Assembly (NCBI RefSeq): GCF_002197685.1
Contig: NZ_NBBI01000013.1
Location: forward strand, 1 to 36,356
Length of the DNA: 36,356 nucleotides
Reading direction: 5' to 3'
Source of the DNA: Sphingomonas dokdonensis
GTDB lineage: Bacteria; Pseudomonadota; Alphaproteobacteria; Sphingomonadales; Sphingomonadaceae
The notes below the pieces were generated by a model, which ran no database searches, was not told where the DNA came from, and was given only the letters and a program-made list of their open reading frames with translations. Made by a program: the position numbers and the translations under genes. Shown piece after piece: positions 20,942 through 29,995 of the stretch. Numbering within the stretch: position 1 is the first letter of the stretch; each line of letters opens with the position of its first letter.

Positions 20942-21342
20942 TCCTGGCCGACCTCGTCGAGGCCGCGCGCGGCGCCGTTTTCGTCGCGATCGCGGCGGGC
21001 CTCGAAGGTTTGAATGCCGTCGCGCTCGACCACGTGCCGCAGGACCAGCCGGGCAACTTCGTCCAGCTGGACGACCTCGACTGGTCCAACGAGGGCGGCA
21101 AGCAGGATCCCGAGCTTCGCATCACGATCGACGTCGTGACGATCTACCGTGGCCAGGACCGCGCCGAGCTGCTCGGCATCATGCATGCCAACGAGCGCGC
21201 GCTCGTGGACGCGCCGATCGTCGCCGACGACGTCGCGATCACCGGCGTGAGCCTCGTCGGCGGATCCGCCAGCGGCGCTGGACCCGATGGGCTGACCTAC
21301 GCCGGCCTTCAGACTTTCGAACTTTTCGCAGAGCCGGCCTGA
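20938..21342 (+). CDS. Tail terminator-like protein (DUF3168-like)
   Basis: This 134-residue protein contains VALDHVPQDQPGNFVQLDDL followed by DPELRITIDVVTIYRGQDRA, typical of minor tail or tail-terminator proteins that cap the tail tube. Its C-terminal half ends with the strand LTYAGLQTFELF. It overlaps the preceding gene (ATGA) and precedes the tail tube gene by 21 bases. The family label is by pattern and place. Confidence 0.8.
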   Translation: MILADLVEAARGAVFVAIAAGLEGLNAVALDHVPQDQPGNFVQLDDLDWSNEGGKQDPELRITIDVVTIYRGQDRAELLGIMHANERALVDAPIVADDVAITGVSLVGGSASGAGPDGLTYAGLQTFELFAEPA

Positions 21343-21363
21343 GCCGGGAGACAGGAGCATATC

Positions 21364-21783
21364 ATGGCAACGGAACGCGGCGCCGACTGGCGCATCGAGG
21401 TAAAGGGCACGGGTGACGACTACGACCCGATCGGCGGCGAGATCAGCTTCGACTGGTCGCGATCGTCGAACGAGATCGATGAAAGCACCAAGGATGACGG
21501 CCAGTATGGCAGCACATCCTTTGGGCAGCAGAAGATCACCTTCCGGGTGAACGGTAACGTCAAGCTGCCGGACCCCGGCCTGTCCGCGATCGCAAGCGTC
21601 TCCAAGGCCTCGCCCCCGGAGACGATCATCCGCGTCACCAAAGGCGCGATCGTGAAGTATGAGGGACCTGTCGCAGTCGGCAACTTCTCGTCGACCCATC
21701 CCAAGGATGGTCCGGTCACCTACACGTTCGACATGGCGAACAAGGGCGCGCCGACCGTCGACAACTTTGCCGCGGCCGCATGA
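21364..21783 (+). CDS. Major tail (tube) protein
   Basis: This 139-residue protein begins MATERGADWRIEVKGTGDDY, then has FDWSRSSNEIDESTKDDGQY, a strand QKITFRVNGNVKL and a closing strand GPVTYTFDMANKGAP. This matches the compact tail-tube proteins of siphoviruses. Stacked hexamers form the tube. GGAGACAGGAGCATATC upstream holds a good ribosome-binding site. It is followed by the tail chaperones with an ATGA overlap. Confidence 0.88.
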   Translation: MATERGADWRIEVKGTGDDYDPIGGEISFDWSRSSNEIDESTKDDGQYGSTSFGQQKITFRVNGNVKLPDPGLSAIASVSKASPPETIIRVTKGAIVKYEGPVAVGNFSSTHPKDGPVTYTFDMANKGAPTVDNFAAAA

Positions 21784-22172
21784 GCGCGGCAGCGATCGCC
21801 GAGCGGGGCGAGCATACGCTCGTCCTCGCCAGCACCAGCTATCGCCTGCGGCCCAGCCACCAGGCGATGCGCGCCATCGAAGCGAAAACCGAGCGGTCGT
21901 CGCTTGAGCTGGTACGTATGGGGAATGTCGGCGCGCTTGGCCTGGACCAGCTCGGCACGATCGCGGCCGAGCTGATCCGCGCCGGCGCCGAGGATGACCT
22001 GACCCGCGCTGTCGATGCCGAGCGCATTGGCGAGCTGATCTACGAACAGGGCGTCGCCGGCGTGACGTTTCGCCTGACGGCCGTGCTCGCCGATGCGGTG
22101 AGCGGCGGGAGGAAGGCCTCGGGGGAAGCGAAAGCGCCAGCGGCGACGATGGAGATCGCTGGCGCAGCCTGA
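21780..22172 (+). CDS. Tail assembly chaperone, gene-transfer-agent type
   Basis: This 130-residue protein matches the alphaproteobacterial gene-transfer-agent family of tail chaperones: AERGEHTLVLASTSYRLRPS, HQAMRAIEAKTERSSLELVR, then LGTIAAELIRAGAEDD and RIGELIYEQGV. It would work with the tape measure protein during tail assembly, like lambda G. The stop is fused to the start of a 36-residue gene (TGATG), the counterpart of the second chaperone. Confidence 0.85.
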   Translation: MSAAAIAERGEHTLVLASTSYRLRPSHQAMRAIEAKTERSSLELVRMGNVGALGLDQLGTIAAELIRAGAEDDLTRAVDAERIGELIYEQGVAGVTFRLTAVLADAVSGGRKASGEAKAPAATMEIAGAA

Positions 22173-22282
22173 TGGGGCTGGCGCTCGATACCTTCAGCTG
22201 GTCGGCGGACCAGTTCTGGCAGGCAACGCCGCACGAATTCTGGGCGATGATCGACGCGCGGGTCGCGGCGAACAAGCGGTGA
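22172..22282 (+). CDS. Second tail assembly chaperone, 36 residues
   Basis: A very short gene lies between the first chaperone and the tape measure. It reads MGLALDTFSWSADQFWQATP, then HEFWAMIDARVAANKR. The W-x-x-x-x-F-W-x-A-T-P-x-E-F pattern is that of small tail chaperones found before tape-measure genes in gene transfer agents and related phages. It starts in TGATG with the upstream stop, so reinitiation is likely. It lies in the -1 frame relative to the first chaperone, and that frame is open upstream, so a -1 frameshift fusion as in lambda G-T is also possible. Confidence 0.8.
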   Translation: MGLALDTFSWSADQFWQATPHEFWAMIDARVAANKR

Positions 22283-22297
22283 CGGCGAGGAGGGGCA

Positions 22298-25200
22298 ATG
22301 GCACGAGGTAATCGCCAGGACCTGTACCTCGCCGTCAACGGCGACGTTCGCGGCCTGCAAAACACCGTCAAGGTCGGTCGCACCGTCCTCAACGAGTTCG
22401 GCAGCACGGCCGGCAACGTGCTCGAGGAGGTCGAGCGCCAGTTCCAGAAGATCGGGGCCGGCGGCCTGCCAGCTGGCCTGAAGGAAACCGAGCGCGCCTA
22501 TACCGAGACGTTCCGCCGCATTGGCGCCGCCGCGCGCGAAGCGGCGAACGCGCCGACCGGCCAGGCAGCGATCCAGATCCTGGACGCCAATGCGTCGCGC
22601 GCGGCCGCAGACGCGGCAACCAACAAAGCCGCTGCCCTGCGGATCGTTGCGGAGGCTGCGGCAAAGGCCGATCAGGCGACCGGCGGCAACTCGGCCGCCA
22701 CCCGGGCCTATGCCGTCGCCGCCGCGACCGCTGCCGTGGAGGCGGACAAGGAAGCGGCTGCGCTGCGCGAGCAGGCCGGCATCATCGGCACGGTCGAGCA
22801 GCAGCTCGTCGGCTTGACCGGCGCGCAGCAGCGTAGCCGTGTGATGAGCGGCCAGGCCCGCGCCGGCTATCAGCAGCTGAGCTACCAGCTTGGCGATATC
22901 TCGATGCAATATTCGCTCGGGACCAGCGCCAGCATCATCTTCGCGCAGCAATCCGGCCAGGTGATCCAGGCGCTCCAACTGATCGGCGGCGAGGGCAACA
23001 AAGTCCTCAGCATCCTCGGCGGACCCTGGGGCATTGCGCTCAGCAGCGCGCTGGTCGTTGCCACACCATTCGTCGCCAAGCTGCTCGAAGGTGGAGACGC
23101 GGCAAAGAAGGAAGCCGATCAGCTTAGAGAGAATGCTGAGAAGGCGATGAGCGCGGCTGATGCGAAGAAGATCTTCGCGGCTACTGAGGCGGGGGCGATC
23201 GATGACGTGCGCGCGCTCACTGAGGAGCTCGAAAAGCAAAACGAGACGCTGAAGACGAACGCGGAGCGATTGAACATCCGCGCCAAGCAGCGGCTCGAGA
23301 CGCTGCAGGAACGTCGCGCCGATGTGCAGTCGCAGCTCGACGATGCCAACGCGGCTGCGGCACAGGTCCCCGCGTCGGGTGGTGTCGCCGGTACCGCGTC
23401 AGTTGCTGCCAACGAGGCGCGCAAGCGCATTCAGGAGTTGGAGGCCACCCTCAAGCGGATCGATGGCGCCATAGCGAAGGCAGACGCGGCCCGGCTACGG
23501 ACACGCGCGGATCTCGCCGGCGAAGCCGCACAACGAGCGACCGATGAGGTCGCCGCCATCAACTACCGGTACGAAGGCGCGAACGGCCTGATTGAGCAGG
23601 CAAAGAAGCGCGCGATCGCGGAAGGCACGGTTGATGCCGTGCTGACGCGGCAGCTGAAGACGCTGCGTGATCAGCAGAAGGCAGAGGTTGATACCGCTCA
23701 AAAGCGGGAGCAGGCGGCAAAGAGCAGCGCCAAGGACGGCCCGCTCACCACCTTTATCGCGCCCGTAAACGGGACCGTGTCCGGCCGCTTCAAGGAACAG
23801 CGCGTCGGACACCAGCATGCCGGCATCGACTATGCCGTGCCCGTCGGCACTGCCGTGCGCGCGCCGGCGGCCGGCACGATCGACGTCGCCGGTCAGCGCC
23901 AAGGCTACGGCAACGCGATCTACATCAACTTTGGCGGTGGCACGACAGCTCGGTTTGGTCACCTGAGCAAGTTCAACGTGAAGCCCGGCGATCGCGTGGA
24001 GGCCGGCGACATCATCGGCTATTCCGGCGGCGAGCCCGGGACGCCCGGTGCGGGGCGGTCGACGGGCGCGCACTTGCATTATGAGGTGCGGCGCGGTGGC
24101 AAAGCGGTGGATCCGCGCACCGGCAAGTTCCCGACCGACTCCGGTGGGGTCGGTGACAGCGCCGCGCGCCGCCAGCAGGCGGAGGCGCGCCGACAGGAAG
24201 CTGAGGAAAATCGGCGGGTTCAGAACGCCGACGCCTACGCCTCACTGCTGTCGCAGGCACAGGAGGCCCGATACCGGATCGAACGATCACGCGCCGTCAC
24301 GATCGCCGAAGCGGCGGATCTGGACGTGGCCGCCGTCGAGCGCCAGCGCGCGGACTTTGATCGCGCCTTGCAGAAGGGCGTGGAGCTGGAGCGCTGGACG
24401 CAGGCGGAAGCCGACGCCGTCAAGCTGATCACGGCGCAGAACGCCGCGGGCGAGATCGCTGCCATTCGCCTTCGCGAGACGGCAGCTACGATCACCGAGC
24501 GCGCCGAGCTCGAGCGTGATGCTCTTGACGATCAGGCATCGTTGCTGCGGCTGCAAGGCGAACTGGCCACCACCGCTGCCGATCGCCGCGCAATCGCCCG
24601 CAAGCTTCTCAAGATCGAACAGGATCAGGTCGAGCTGGCGCTTAAAGCGCAAATCGCGAGCGAGCGTGATCCGGCGCGCCGCGCCTCGCTCGAACGCCGC
24701 CTCGCACAGACCCCAGCCGAATATCAGCTTCGCGAACAGGCGCTCGATCGCCAGAACGCGGATCCGCTGCAGGCCTATGGCCAGCAGCTGGTCGATGCGA
24801 CAACGGATATGGACGAAGCGCTGAAGGGCGTTGCGGCGAACGGCTTCGGTGCGCTCGAGGATGCCAGCAGTCGGGCGGCCGCGCGCGCCGTGACCGATCT
24901 GCTGAAGATCCGGGGCGTCGCCGGCGACGTGGTCAACGGGATCATCCAGGACCTTGTCCGCCTGGCCGTTCAGAAGGCGATCGTATCGGCAGTAGGCACG
25001 AGCTTTTTCGGGCTGAAGGACGGTGGTCTGGTGCCCGGGTTCGCAGACGGCGGACTGCCAGGGTTTGCGTTCGGTGGTCGGCCTTCCGTCGATCGCGGCC
25101 TCATCCGCGGACCGGGCACCGGGCGTTCGGACAGCATTCTTGCGCTGGTGGGCGGTCAAATGCCAATCCTCGTCTCGAATGGCGAGGGCATCGTCAACGA

Positions 25201-25528
25201 GCGCGCGGTGCAGCAATACTGGCCGCTCATCGATGCGATGAACAAGGGCACGTTCCCGCGCTTCGCCGATGGCGGCCTGCCCAGCGTTCCGACGCTGCCC
25301 CGCTACCCCAGCATCAAGGCCGCGCAGAAGGCACTGGGAGAAAGCCGCCGCGAGCAGCTCGAGGTTGTCGGCAACATCCGGGTCAGCCCGACCAAGGAGT
25401 TTGACGCCCGCATGGAGACCCTCGCCGTCCGCACCGTTGGCGCTGCGGCCGAGCCGATCATGGCCGGCGCGCAATCACGCACGATCACGCGACTGCGTCG
25501 ACCAAGCCTGCCGGGAGGCTGGGGCTGA
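22298..25528 (+). CDS. Tape measure protein with M23 peptidase domain
   Basis: This 1076-residue, largely helical protein fits a tape measure: long Ala-rich coiled coils (AAREAANAPTGQAAIQILDA) and hydrophobic segments (ILGGPWGIALSSALVVATPF). It has a Gly-rich C-terminus (GLKDGGLVPGFADGGLPGFA, then SDSILALVGGQMPILVSNGE). An embedded M23 metallopeptidase lies at about residues 480-600: FIAPVNGTVSGRF, HAGIDYAVPVGTAVRAPAAG, HLSKFNVKPGDRV and HLHYEV, with the zinc ligands H...D and H-x-H. It sets tail length, and the peptidase likely opens peptidoglycan on DNA entry. GAGGAGGGGCA precedes the ATG. Confidence 0.95.
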   Translation: MARGNRQDLYLAVNGDVRGLQNTVKVGRTVLNEFGSTAGNVLEEVERQFQKIGAGGLPAGLKETERAYTETFRRIGAAAREAANAPTGQAAIQILDANASRAAADAATNKAAALRIVAEAAAKADQATGGNSAATRAYAVAAATAAVEADKEAAALREQAGIIGTVEQQLVGLTGAQQRSRVMSGQARAGYQQLSYQLGDISMQYSLGTSASIIFAQQSGQVIQALQLIGGEGNKVLSILGGPWGIALSSALVVATPFVAKLLEGGDAAKKEADQLRENAEKAMSAADAKKIFAATEAGAIDDVRALTEELEKQNETLKTNAERLNIRAKQRLETLQERRADVQSQLDDANAAAAQVPASGGVAGTASVAANEARKRIQELEATLKRIDGAIAKADAARLRTRADLAGEAAQRATDEVAAINYRYEGANGLIEQAKKRAIAEGTVDAVLTRQLKTLRDQQKAEVDTAQKREQAAKSSAKDGPLTTFIAPVNGTVSGRFKEQRVGHQHAGIDYAVPVGTAVRAPAAGTIDVAGQRQGYGNAIYINFGGGTTARFGHLSKFNVKPGDRVEAGDIIGYSGGEPGTPGAGRSTGAHLHYEVRRGGKAVDPRTGKFPTDSGGVGDSAARRQQAEARRQEAEENRRVQNADAYASLLSQAQEARYRIERSRAVTIAEAADLDVAAVERQRADFDRALQKGVELERWTQAEADAVKLITAQNAAGEIAAIRLRETAATITERAELERDALDDQASLLRLQGELATTAADRRAIARKLLKIEQDQVELALKAQIASERDPARRASLERRLAQTPAEYQLREQALDRQNADPLQAYGQQLVDATTDMDEALKGVAANGFGALEDASSRAAARAVTDLLKIRGVAGDVVNGIIQDLVRLAVQKAIVSAVGTSFFGLKDGGLVPGFADGGLPGFAFGGRPSVDRGLIRGPGTGRSDSILALVGGQMPILVSNGEGIVNERAVQQYWPLIDAMNKGTFPRFADGGLPSVPTLPRYPSIKAAQKALGESRREQLEVVGNIRVSPTKEFDARMETLAVRTVGAAAEPIMAGAQSRTITRLRRPSLPGGWG

Positions 25529-26121
25529 TGCTGATCACTTTTCCGGCCGCGCCGGTACCCGCTACGATCGAATGGGCCATCGATCAGCCGGCGCAAGTGA
25601 ACCGGGGTGAGTTCACCGGGCGGCGCCGCGCGACGATCCTTGCAGCCGCTCCCCGCTGGTTCGCGACCGTTACGCTTCCGCCGATCCTGGGCGAGGATCG
25701 CGTGCTCGACTGGCGGGCGTTCGTGGTCGACCTGGACGGCGTGGCCAATTCGTTCCGGCTCGTGGCCGTAGAGCGCGATCAGCTGCCGGCCGGCGTTGCC
25801 GTCAGCGTCGACGGTGCAGGCCAAGGTGGGCTGCAGCTTGCGACAAAGGGCTGGGGCGCGCCCGGGCTGAAGCTGAAGCGTGGCCAGTTCGTGACGGTTG
25901 GCGACCAGCTGCTGATGCTGCGCGCGCCGGTGATCGCCGACGCGGCCGGCAAGGCTATTCTGTCGCTCAAACCGTACATCCGCCTGACGCCGGCAGACGG
26001 CGCGCCGATCGAGGTGCGCCGCCCTTATGCGGTGATGGCGATGTCCGACACCCGCAACGGCTGGTCGGTCGGGATTGGGCAGAATTACGCGATTTCATTT
26101 CAGTGCGAGGAGGCGTTTTGA
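25528..26121 (+). CDS. Distal tail protein candidate
   Basis: This 197-residue beta-rich protein begins LITFPAAPVPATIEWAIDQP, contains WFATVTLPPILGEDRVLDWR, and ends IGQNYAISFQCEEAF. It lies directly after the tape measure, where the distal tail (Dit-like or minor tail) protein is encoded, and shares a base with it (TGATG). I recognise the arrangement rather than a firm family. It also shares its stop base with the next start. Confidence 0.7.
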   Translation: MLITFPAAPVPATIEWAIDQPAQVNRGEFTGRRRATILAAAPRWFATVTLPPILGEDRVLDWRAFVVDLDGVANSFRLVAVERDQLPAGVAVSVDGAGQGGLQLATKGWGAPGLKLKRGQFVTVGDQLLMLRAPVIADAAGKAILSLKPYIRLTPADGAPIEVRRPYAVMAMSDTRNGWSVGIGQNYAISFQCEEAF

Positions 26122-26708
26122 TGCTGAACCGTCCCGACCAGGCCGCGCAGGAGGCACTTGCTGCCGATGTGCGCCGGTCGGTTACCTTCTGCTTCCTGGA
26201 TCTCGCGGACGGGCCGGTGCGCGTCACCAATGCGCCCTACAACTTCACGTTCGCGGGCACCGGAGACGAAGATCTGGACGGCTTCACGTTCAATGCCGTG
26301 GATCCACGCGTTGTGTCGGTCGGATCGGTACGCGCGGCTGAAGGCGGCAGCGACACGCTGGTGCTGACGCTATCGGGCCTCGCCGGCGTCGACGACGAGC
26401 TGATGACGCAGTTGGGCGATCGCGCGAACTTCATCGGCCGTGACTGCCGGTTGTGGCGCGCCATGCTGGCCCCCGACGACCTCACCCAGCTCGGCGCGCT
26501 GTGGTGCTACTACACCGGCTATATGTCGGTGCCGCGCGTCGTGGGCGACCGCACGTCGCAGACGATCCAGCTGAACGTCGAAAGCTATCTCGCCTTTTTC
26601 GGCAAGGCGTCGAACCGCACGCTCCTGGACCAATCCAGTTTCGACCCGGGCGACCGCTCGGCCGAGCTCGCCATCGCCATCGCCAACGGCGCAAGCCGCC
26701 GCACCTAA
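26121..26708 (+). CDS. Tail tip / baseplate protein candidate
   Basis: This 195-residue protein contains SVTFCFLDLADGPVRVTNAP, FTFNAVDPRVVSVGSVRAAE, FIGRDCRLWRAML and a C-terminal block NRTLLDQSSFDPGDRSAELA. Gene order (tape measure, this pair, NlpC/P60-like, hub) parallels gene-transfer-agent and lambdoid tail tips. The ATG at 26121 overlaps the previous stop (TGATG); an upstream in-frame GTG is inside the preceding gene and unlikely. No exact family is named. Confidence 0.7.
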   Translation: MLNRPDQAAQEALAADVRRSVTFCFLDLADGPVRVTNAPYNFTFAGTGDEDLDGFTFNAVDPRVVSVGSVRAAEGGSDTLVLTLSGLAGVDDELMTQLGDRANFIGRDCRLWRAMLAPDDLTQLGALWCYYTGYMSVPRVVGDRTSQTIQLNVESYLAFFGKASNRTLLDQSSFDPGDRSAELAIAIANGASRRT

Positions 26709-26720
26709 TCGAGGAACGCC

Positions 26721-27143
26721 ATGCATCGTTGTCCCGATTGGGATGCGCGGCTCGCCGCGTATCTCGAACCCCTTCGCCTGCGCCCGTTCGCCTGGGGCAA
26801 GCACGATTGCTGCACCTTTGCCGCCGGTGCGGTCGAAGCGATGACGGGCGTTGACCCTATGCCCGAGTTCCGCGGCCGCTATTCGACCGCGATCGGCTCG
26901 GCACGTGCGCTGCGCCGGCTGGGACGCGGTGACCTCGCGTCGACCCTCGACGGAAAGTTCGAAGCGGTGCCGGCCGCGCTCGCCCAGCGCGGCGATATCG
27001 TCATGTCGAGCGGCCTGCTGGGTATCTGCTGGGGGCCGTTCCTGTTCGCGGTCGGCTCCGAAGGCGATCGCGAAGGCCTGATCCGCATCGAGCGCGCCAA
27101 GTGGATGGAGCCGCGCGCCTGGCGCGTGGCCTACGGGTTCTGA
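26721..27143 (+). CDS. NlpC/P60-like tail hydrolase (DUF6950-like)
   Basis: This 140-residue protein has the pattern FAWGKHDCCTFAAGAVEAMT, with the putative nucleophile Cys in HDCCTF, then QRGDIVMSSGLLGICWGPFL. These match the catalytic Cys region and the R-G-D-(I/V) strand of NlpC/P60-like phage tail proteins (lambda K-like, gene-transfer-agent peptidase). A second catalytic His is not obvious, so activity is uncertain. It would sit at the tail tip and help penetrate the cell wall. GAGGAACGCC precedes the ATG. Confidence 0.82.
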   Translation: MHRCPDWDARLAAYLEPLRLRPFAWGKHDCCTFAAGAVEAMTGVDPMPEFRGRYSTAIGSARALRRLGRGDLASTLDGKFEAVPAALAQRGDIVMSSGLLGICWGPFLFAVGSEGDREGLIRIERAKWMEPRAWRVAYGF

Positions 27144-27146
27144 CGC

Positions 27147-29993
27147 TTGGCTAAAGCACTCAAGATCGCCGCCACTGTGGTCGGCGTTGCCGCGCTGGCC
27201 GTTGTGACTGGCGGTGCAGCGCTCGGCCTTGGCGTCTCCCTGGCTACTACCGCATTTGGCGTCTCTGCGGGTGCCCTCCTGGCTGTTTCTGCCGGCCTGC
27301 AATTGGCTTCGGCCGCGCTGACCAAATCGCCGGCTGTTCCCACCTCTCAGACGCAGCGGCTAATTGCCTCAGTCGATCCGCGCGCGTTCCGCAAGTCTGT
27401 GCTCGGCCAGACGGCGATGGCGACCGACATCCGATACGAGGAATGGTCGGGCGCCGATCAGGAATATTGCGACTGGATCATCTGCCTCGCCAGCCACGCG
27501 ATCGATGGCGTGGAGGAGATCTGGATCGACCAAGAGTTGGCCTGGTCCGCGTCCACGGGCGTCACCGGCAAATTCGCGGGCTATTTCTCGGTTCCGAACA
27601 TCATCCTGGAAGGCTCGCCGTCCAACGCCTTCACCTTCGGGTCCGGCCAGTGGAACGGATTCACGCGGCTGACCGGCTGCGCCTATCTGCGACTCCGCTT
27701 CAAGACGACCGGCAACGGCAAGAAGGCGACCAGTCCGTTCTCAAGCGGCATCTCCACGCGCCTGACGATCATTGGCCGCGGCGCCAAGCTGTACGATCCG
27801 CGCCGCGACTCGACCGTCCCGGGCGGCTCGGGACCGATGCGCTGGAACGATCAATCGACTTGGCGCTACACGGCCGATGACGGCGCCGTGATCGGGGAGA
27901 ATTTGGCGCTGCAGATCCTGCGCGTCGTGCTCGGCTGGCGGATCCGCAATCCGGTGACCGGTGAATGGCGGCTGGCGACCGGTTCGGGCGTGCCCGGCCG
28001 CCGGATCGGCATGGCGTCGTTCCAGACCGCCGCAAACCTGTGCGACGAGCTCGTGAACCGTTCCGCCGGCGGCCAGGAGCCACGCTACCATGGCGCCGGC
28101 GTCGTTTCGGAGGGTGACGACCCAGGCACGGTGCTCGACGCGCTGTGCGCCGCCTGCTGCGGCCGTTTCCGCGACACGGGCGGCAAGCTCGAGCTGGCGA
28201 TCGCGCATAACGATCTCGCCGCGGCCGCGGCCGATGACGGGCTGAACGACGATGACGTGGTCGGTCCCTTCACCTGGGATCCCGATCCGTCGCTCGAGAC
28301 GACGCCGAACGTCATTCGCGGCCGCTACGTCGATGCGACCGCCGCCTCGCTGTATCAGCTGATCGACTTTCCCGAGGTGCGGATCGCCAGCCCCGACGGG
28401 CAGGACCGGATCGCACCGCTCGACCTCGGCTTTGTGGAAAGCCCGAGCCAGGCGCAGCGCGTCGCCAGCCAGGTGCTGCAGCGCAAACAGTATCAGCGGA
28501 GCTTCAGCGCACCGTTCGATATCCGCGCCTGGAAGTACGGCGTCGGCGACGTCGTGCCGTTCACCTTCGCCCCGCTCGGGTTCAACCGCGCGTTGTTCCG
28601 CGTTGCCGACCAGGAGCAAGGCCAGGGCGGCGTCTGCCAGATGACGCTCACCGTCGAGCATCCGGCGCTTTATGCCTGGGACGCCAACGACGCGGCGCCC
28701 GTGCTGGCGGCCGACCCGATCGTCTACGATCGCGGCAATAACCCGCTGATCCTCGCGATCGGAGAGGCGGCCGAGACTGCGCTGTGGAGCGCCGTCGTCG
28801 ATGACAACGGCAATCGCCCGGAGAATGGTGCGACGGTTGGCGCGCCGATCGGCACCAAAGTCGGCGATCGAGCCGTCGAAGAGGTGATCGACGATATCGA
28901 CATCAACACCGATGCGATCCTGGAGGAGGCGCTTCGGCAGGACGATCTGGTGCAGGTACTGGATGCCCGAACCTTTGTTGAGGGACAGCCTGTAGCCACG
29001 CGCTTCCTAGACTTCAGGAACGAGCAGACCGGGAAAAACGAGGCCTTCGCCTCCAAGTTCGCGCTGATCGGGGCGGAGACACCGGACGGCACCGCATACG
29101 TGCTCAACCTCGAGTCCGTCCGCGTCGACGACGACAAGACGCTTGCCGAGCGGCTGGAGGAGGTTGGCCTTTCCGAAAGCGACATCACCGCCAAGATCAC
29201 CGAATACGACAAGGTGATCAGCCCGCGGCTCGGAAAGGTCGAGGCGACGCGCACGCTGGCGATCGACATCAACGGCAACGTCGTCGGCTGGCAGCTCGTC
29301 GGGTCCGATGCTGGTCCGGGCAGCCTGAACCTGGTCAATGCGGATCTGCGCATGGGCACCGGCCGCGTGATCTTCAACAACGGTACCGTCATGCGCGTTC
29401 AGGGCGTCGGGTTTGGCGCCAGTGGTGATCTGATCTCCTGGTTCGGCCCGACAATGGCCTTGGCCGACTGTTCGCGTGCGAACGCCATCAGCTACGAGGC
29501 GACGGACGGCGATGCGTACTTCGGTGGCTCGCTCTCGGCCGGTGCACTGCAGAATTCGCGCTCCACAAGCTTGCTTGACGGAGATGCGGCGCTGACAGTC
29601 GGGCCTTTCCACAGCGATGGTGGCGAGATCTCGGTGGTGCTGAGCTATTCGTATCAGCGCTCCTACCGGTGCGCGTCCGGAACCGGCGGAATCACGGGCG
29701 ACGGCGCTGCTGCGGTGGCGCTCCACGTCGGGGACGCGGCTGGACCGCTCCTCACCACGCTCACCGTTGGCGAGACGATCCGGGAGGTCATTGTCGATGG
29801 CGAACCTGGGGTTCCGGATCAGGTTCGCTGGGCGATGGGTGGCTCCGTCACCATCAAGTGGACCGCTGGCATCACCGACTTTGCCCAGCTGGTCGGCAAG
29901 CTGGTCAGCCGTTCGTTCCCGACGCTGCTTGGCCAATCGATCACAGATACCAGCATCCGACAGACTATCACCATTGTCACGGTGGAGGTTTAG
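27147..29993 (+). CDS. Host-specificity / tail tip J-type protein
   Basis: The 948-residue protein begins at a TTG three bases after the previous stop, with a hydrophobic N-terminus (IAATVVGVAALAVVTGGAAL) typical of J-like tip proteins in this phage group. The middle contains VLGQTAMATDIRYEEWSGAD and the hub-type segment YGVGDVVPFTFAPLGF. The C-terminal third has a J-type central-helix domain (DUF1983-like): SKFALIGAETPDGTAYVLNL, then TRTLAIDINGNVVGWQLVGS. It forms the tail tip and probably carries the fibre or spike. Confidence 0.88.
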   Translation: MAKALKIAATVVGVAALAVVTGGAALGLGVSLATTAFGVSAGALLAVSAGLQLASAALTKSPAVPTSQTQRLIASVDPRAFRKSVLGQTAMATDIRYEEWSGADQEYCDWIICLASHAIDGVEEIWIDQELAWSASTGVTGKFAGYFSVPNIILEGSPSNAFTFGSGQWNGFTRLTGCAYLRLRFKTTGNGKKATSPFSSGISTRLTIIGRGAKLYDPRRDSTVPGGSGPMRWNDQSTWRYTADDGAVIGENLALQILRVVLGWRIRNPVTGEWRLATGSGVPGRRIGMASFQTAANLCDELVNRSAGGQEPRYHGAGVVSEGDDPGTVLDALCAACCGRFRDTGGKLELAIAHNDLAAAAADDGLNDDDVVGPFTWDPDPSLETTPNVIRGRYVDATAASLYQLIDFPEVRIASPDGQDRIAPLDLGFVESPSQAQRVASQVLQRKQYQRSFSAPFDIRAWKYGVGDVVPFTFAPLGFNRALFRVADQEQGQGGVCQMTLTVEHPALYAWDANDAAPVLAADPIVYDRGNNPLILAIGEAAETALWSAVVDDNGNRPENGATVGAPIGTKVGDRAVEEVIDDIDINTDAILEEALRQDDLVQVLDARTFVEGQPVATRFLDFRNEQTGKNEAFASKFALIGAETPDGTAYVLNLESVRVDDDKTLAERLEEVGLSESDITAKITEYDKVISPRLGKVEATRTLAIDINGNVVGWQLVGSDAGPGSLNLVNADLRMGTGRVIFNNGTVMRVQGVGFGASGDLISWFGPTMALADCSRANAISYEATDGDAYFGGSLSAGALQNSRSTSLLDGDAALTVGPFHSDGGEISVVLSYSYQRSYRCASGTGGITGDGAAAVALHVGDAAGPLLTTLTVGETIREVIVDGEPGVPDQVRWAMGGSVTIKWTAGITDFAQLVGKLVSRSFPTLLGQSITDTSIRQTITIVTVEV

Positions 29994-29995
29994 CC

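Noticed and set aside
22121..22127. Slippery site for -1 frameshifting in the tail chaperone gene
   Set aside because: In the zero frame it reads TCG GGG GAA; the P-site can slip but the A-site pairing is lost, so it is not a canonical heptamer. Reinitiation at TGATG is simpler.
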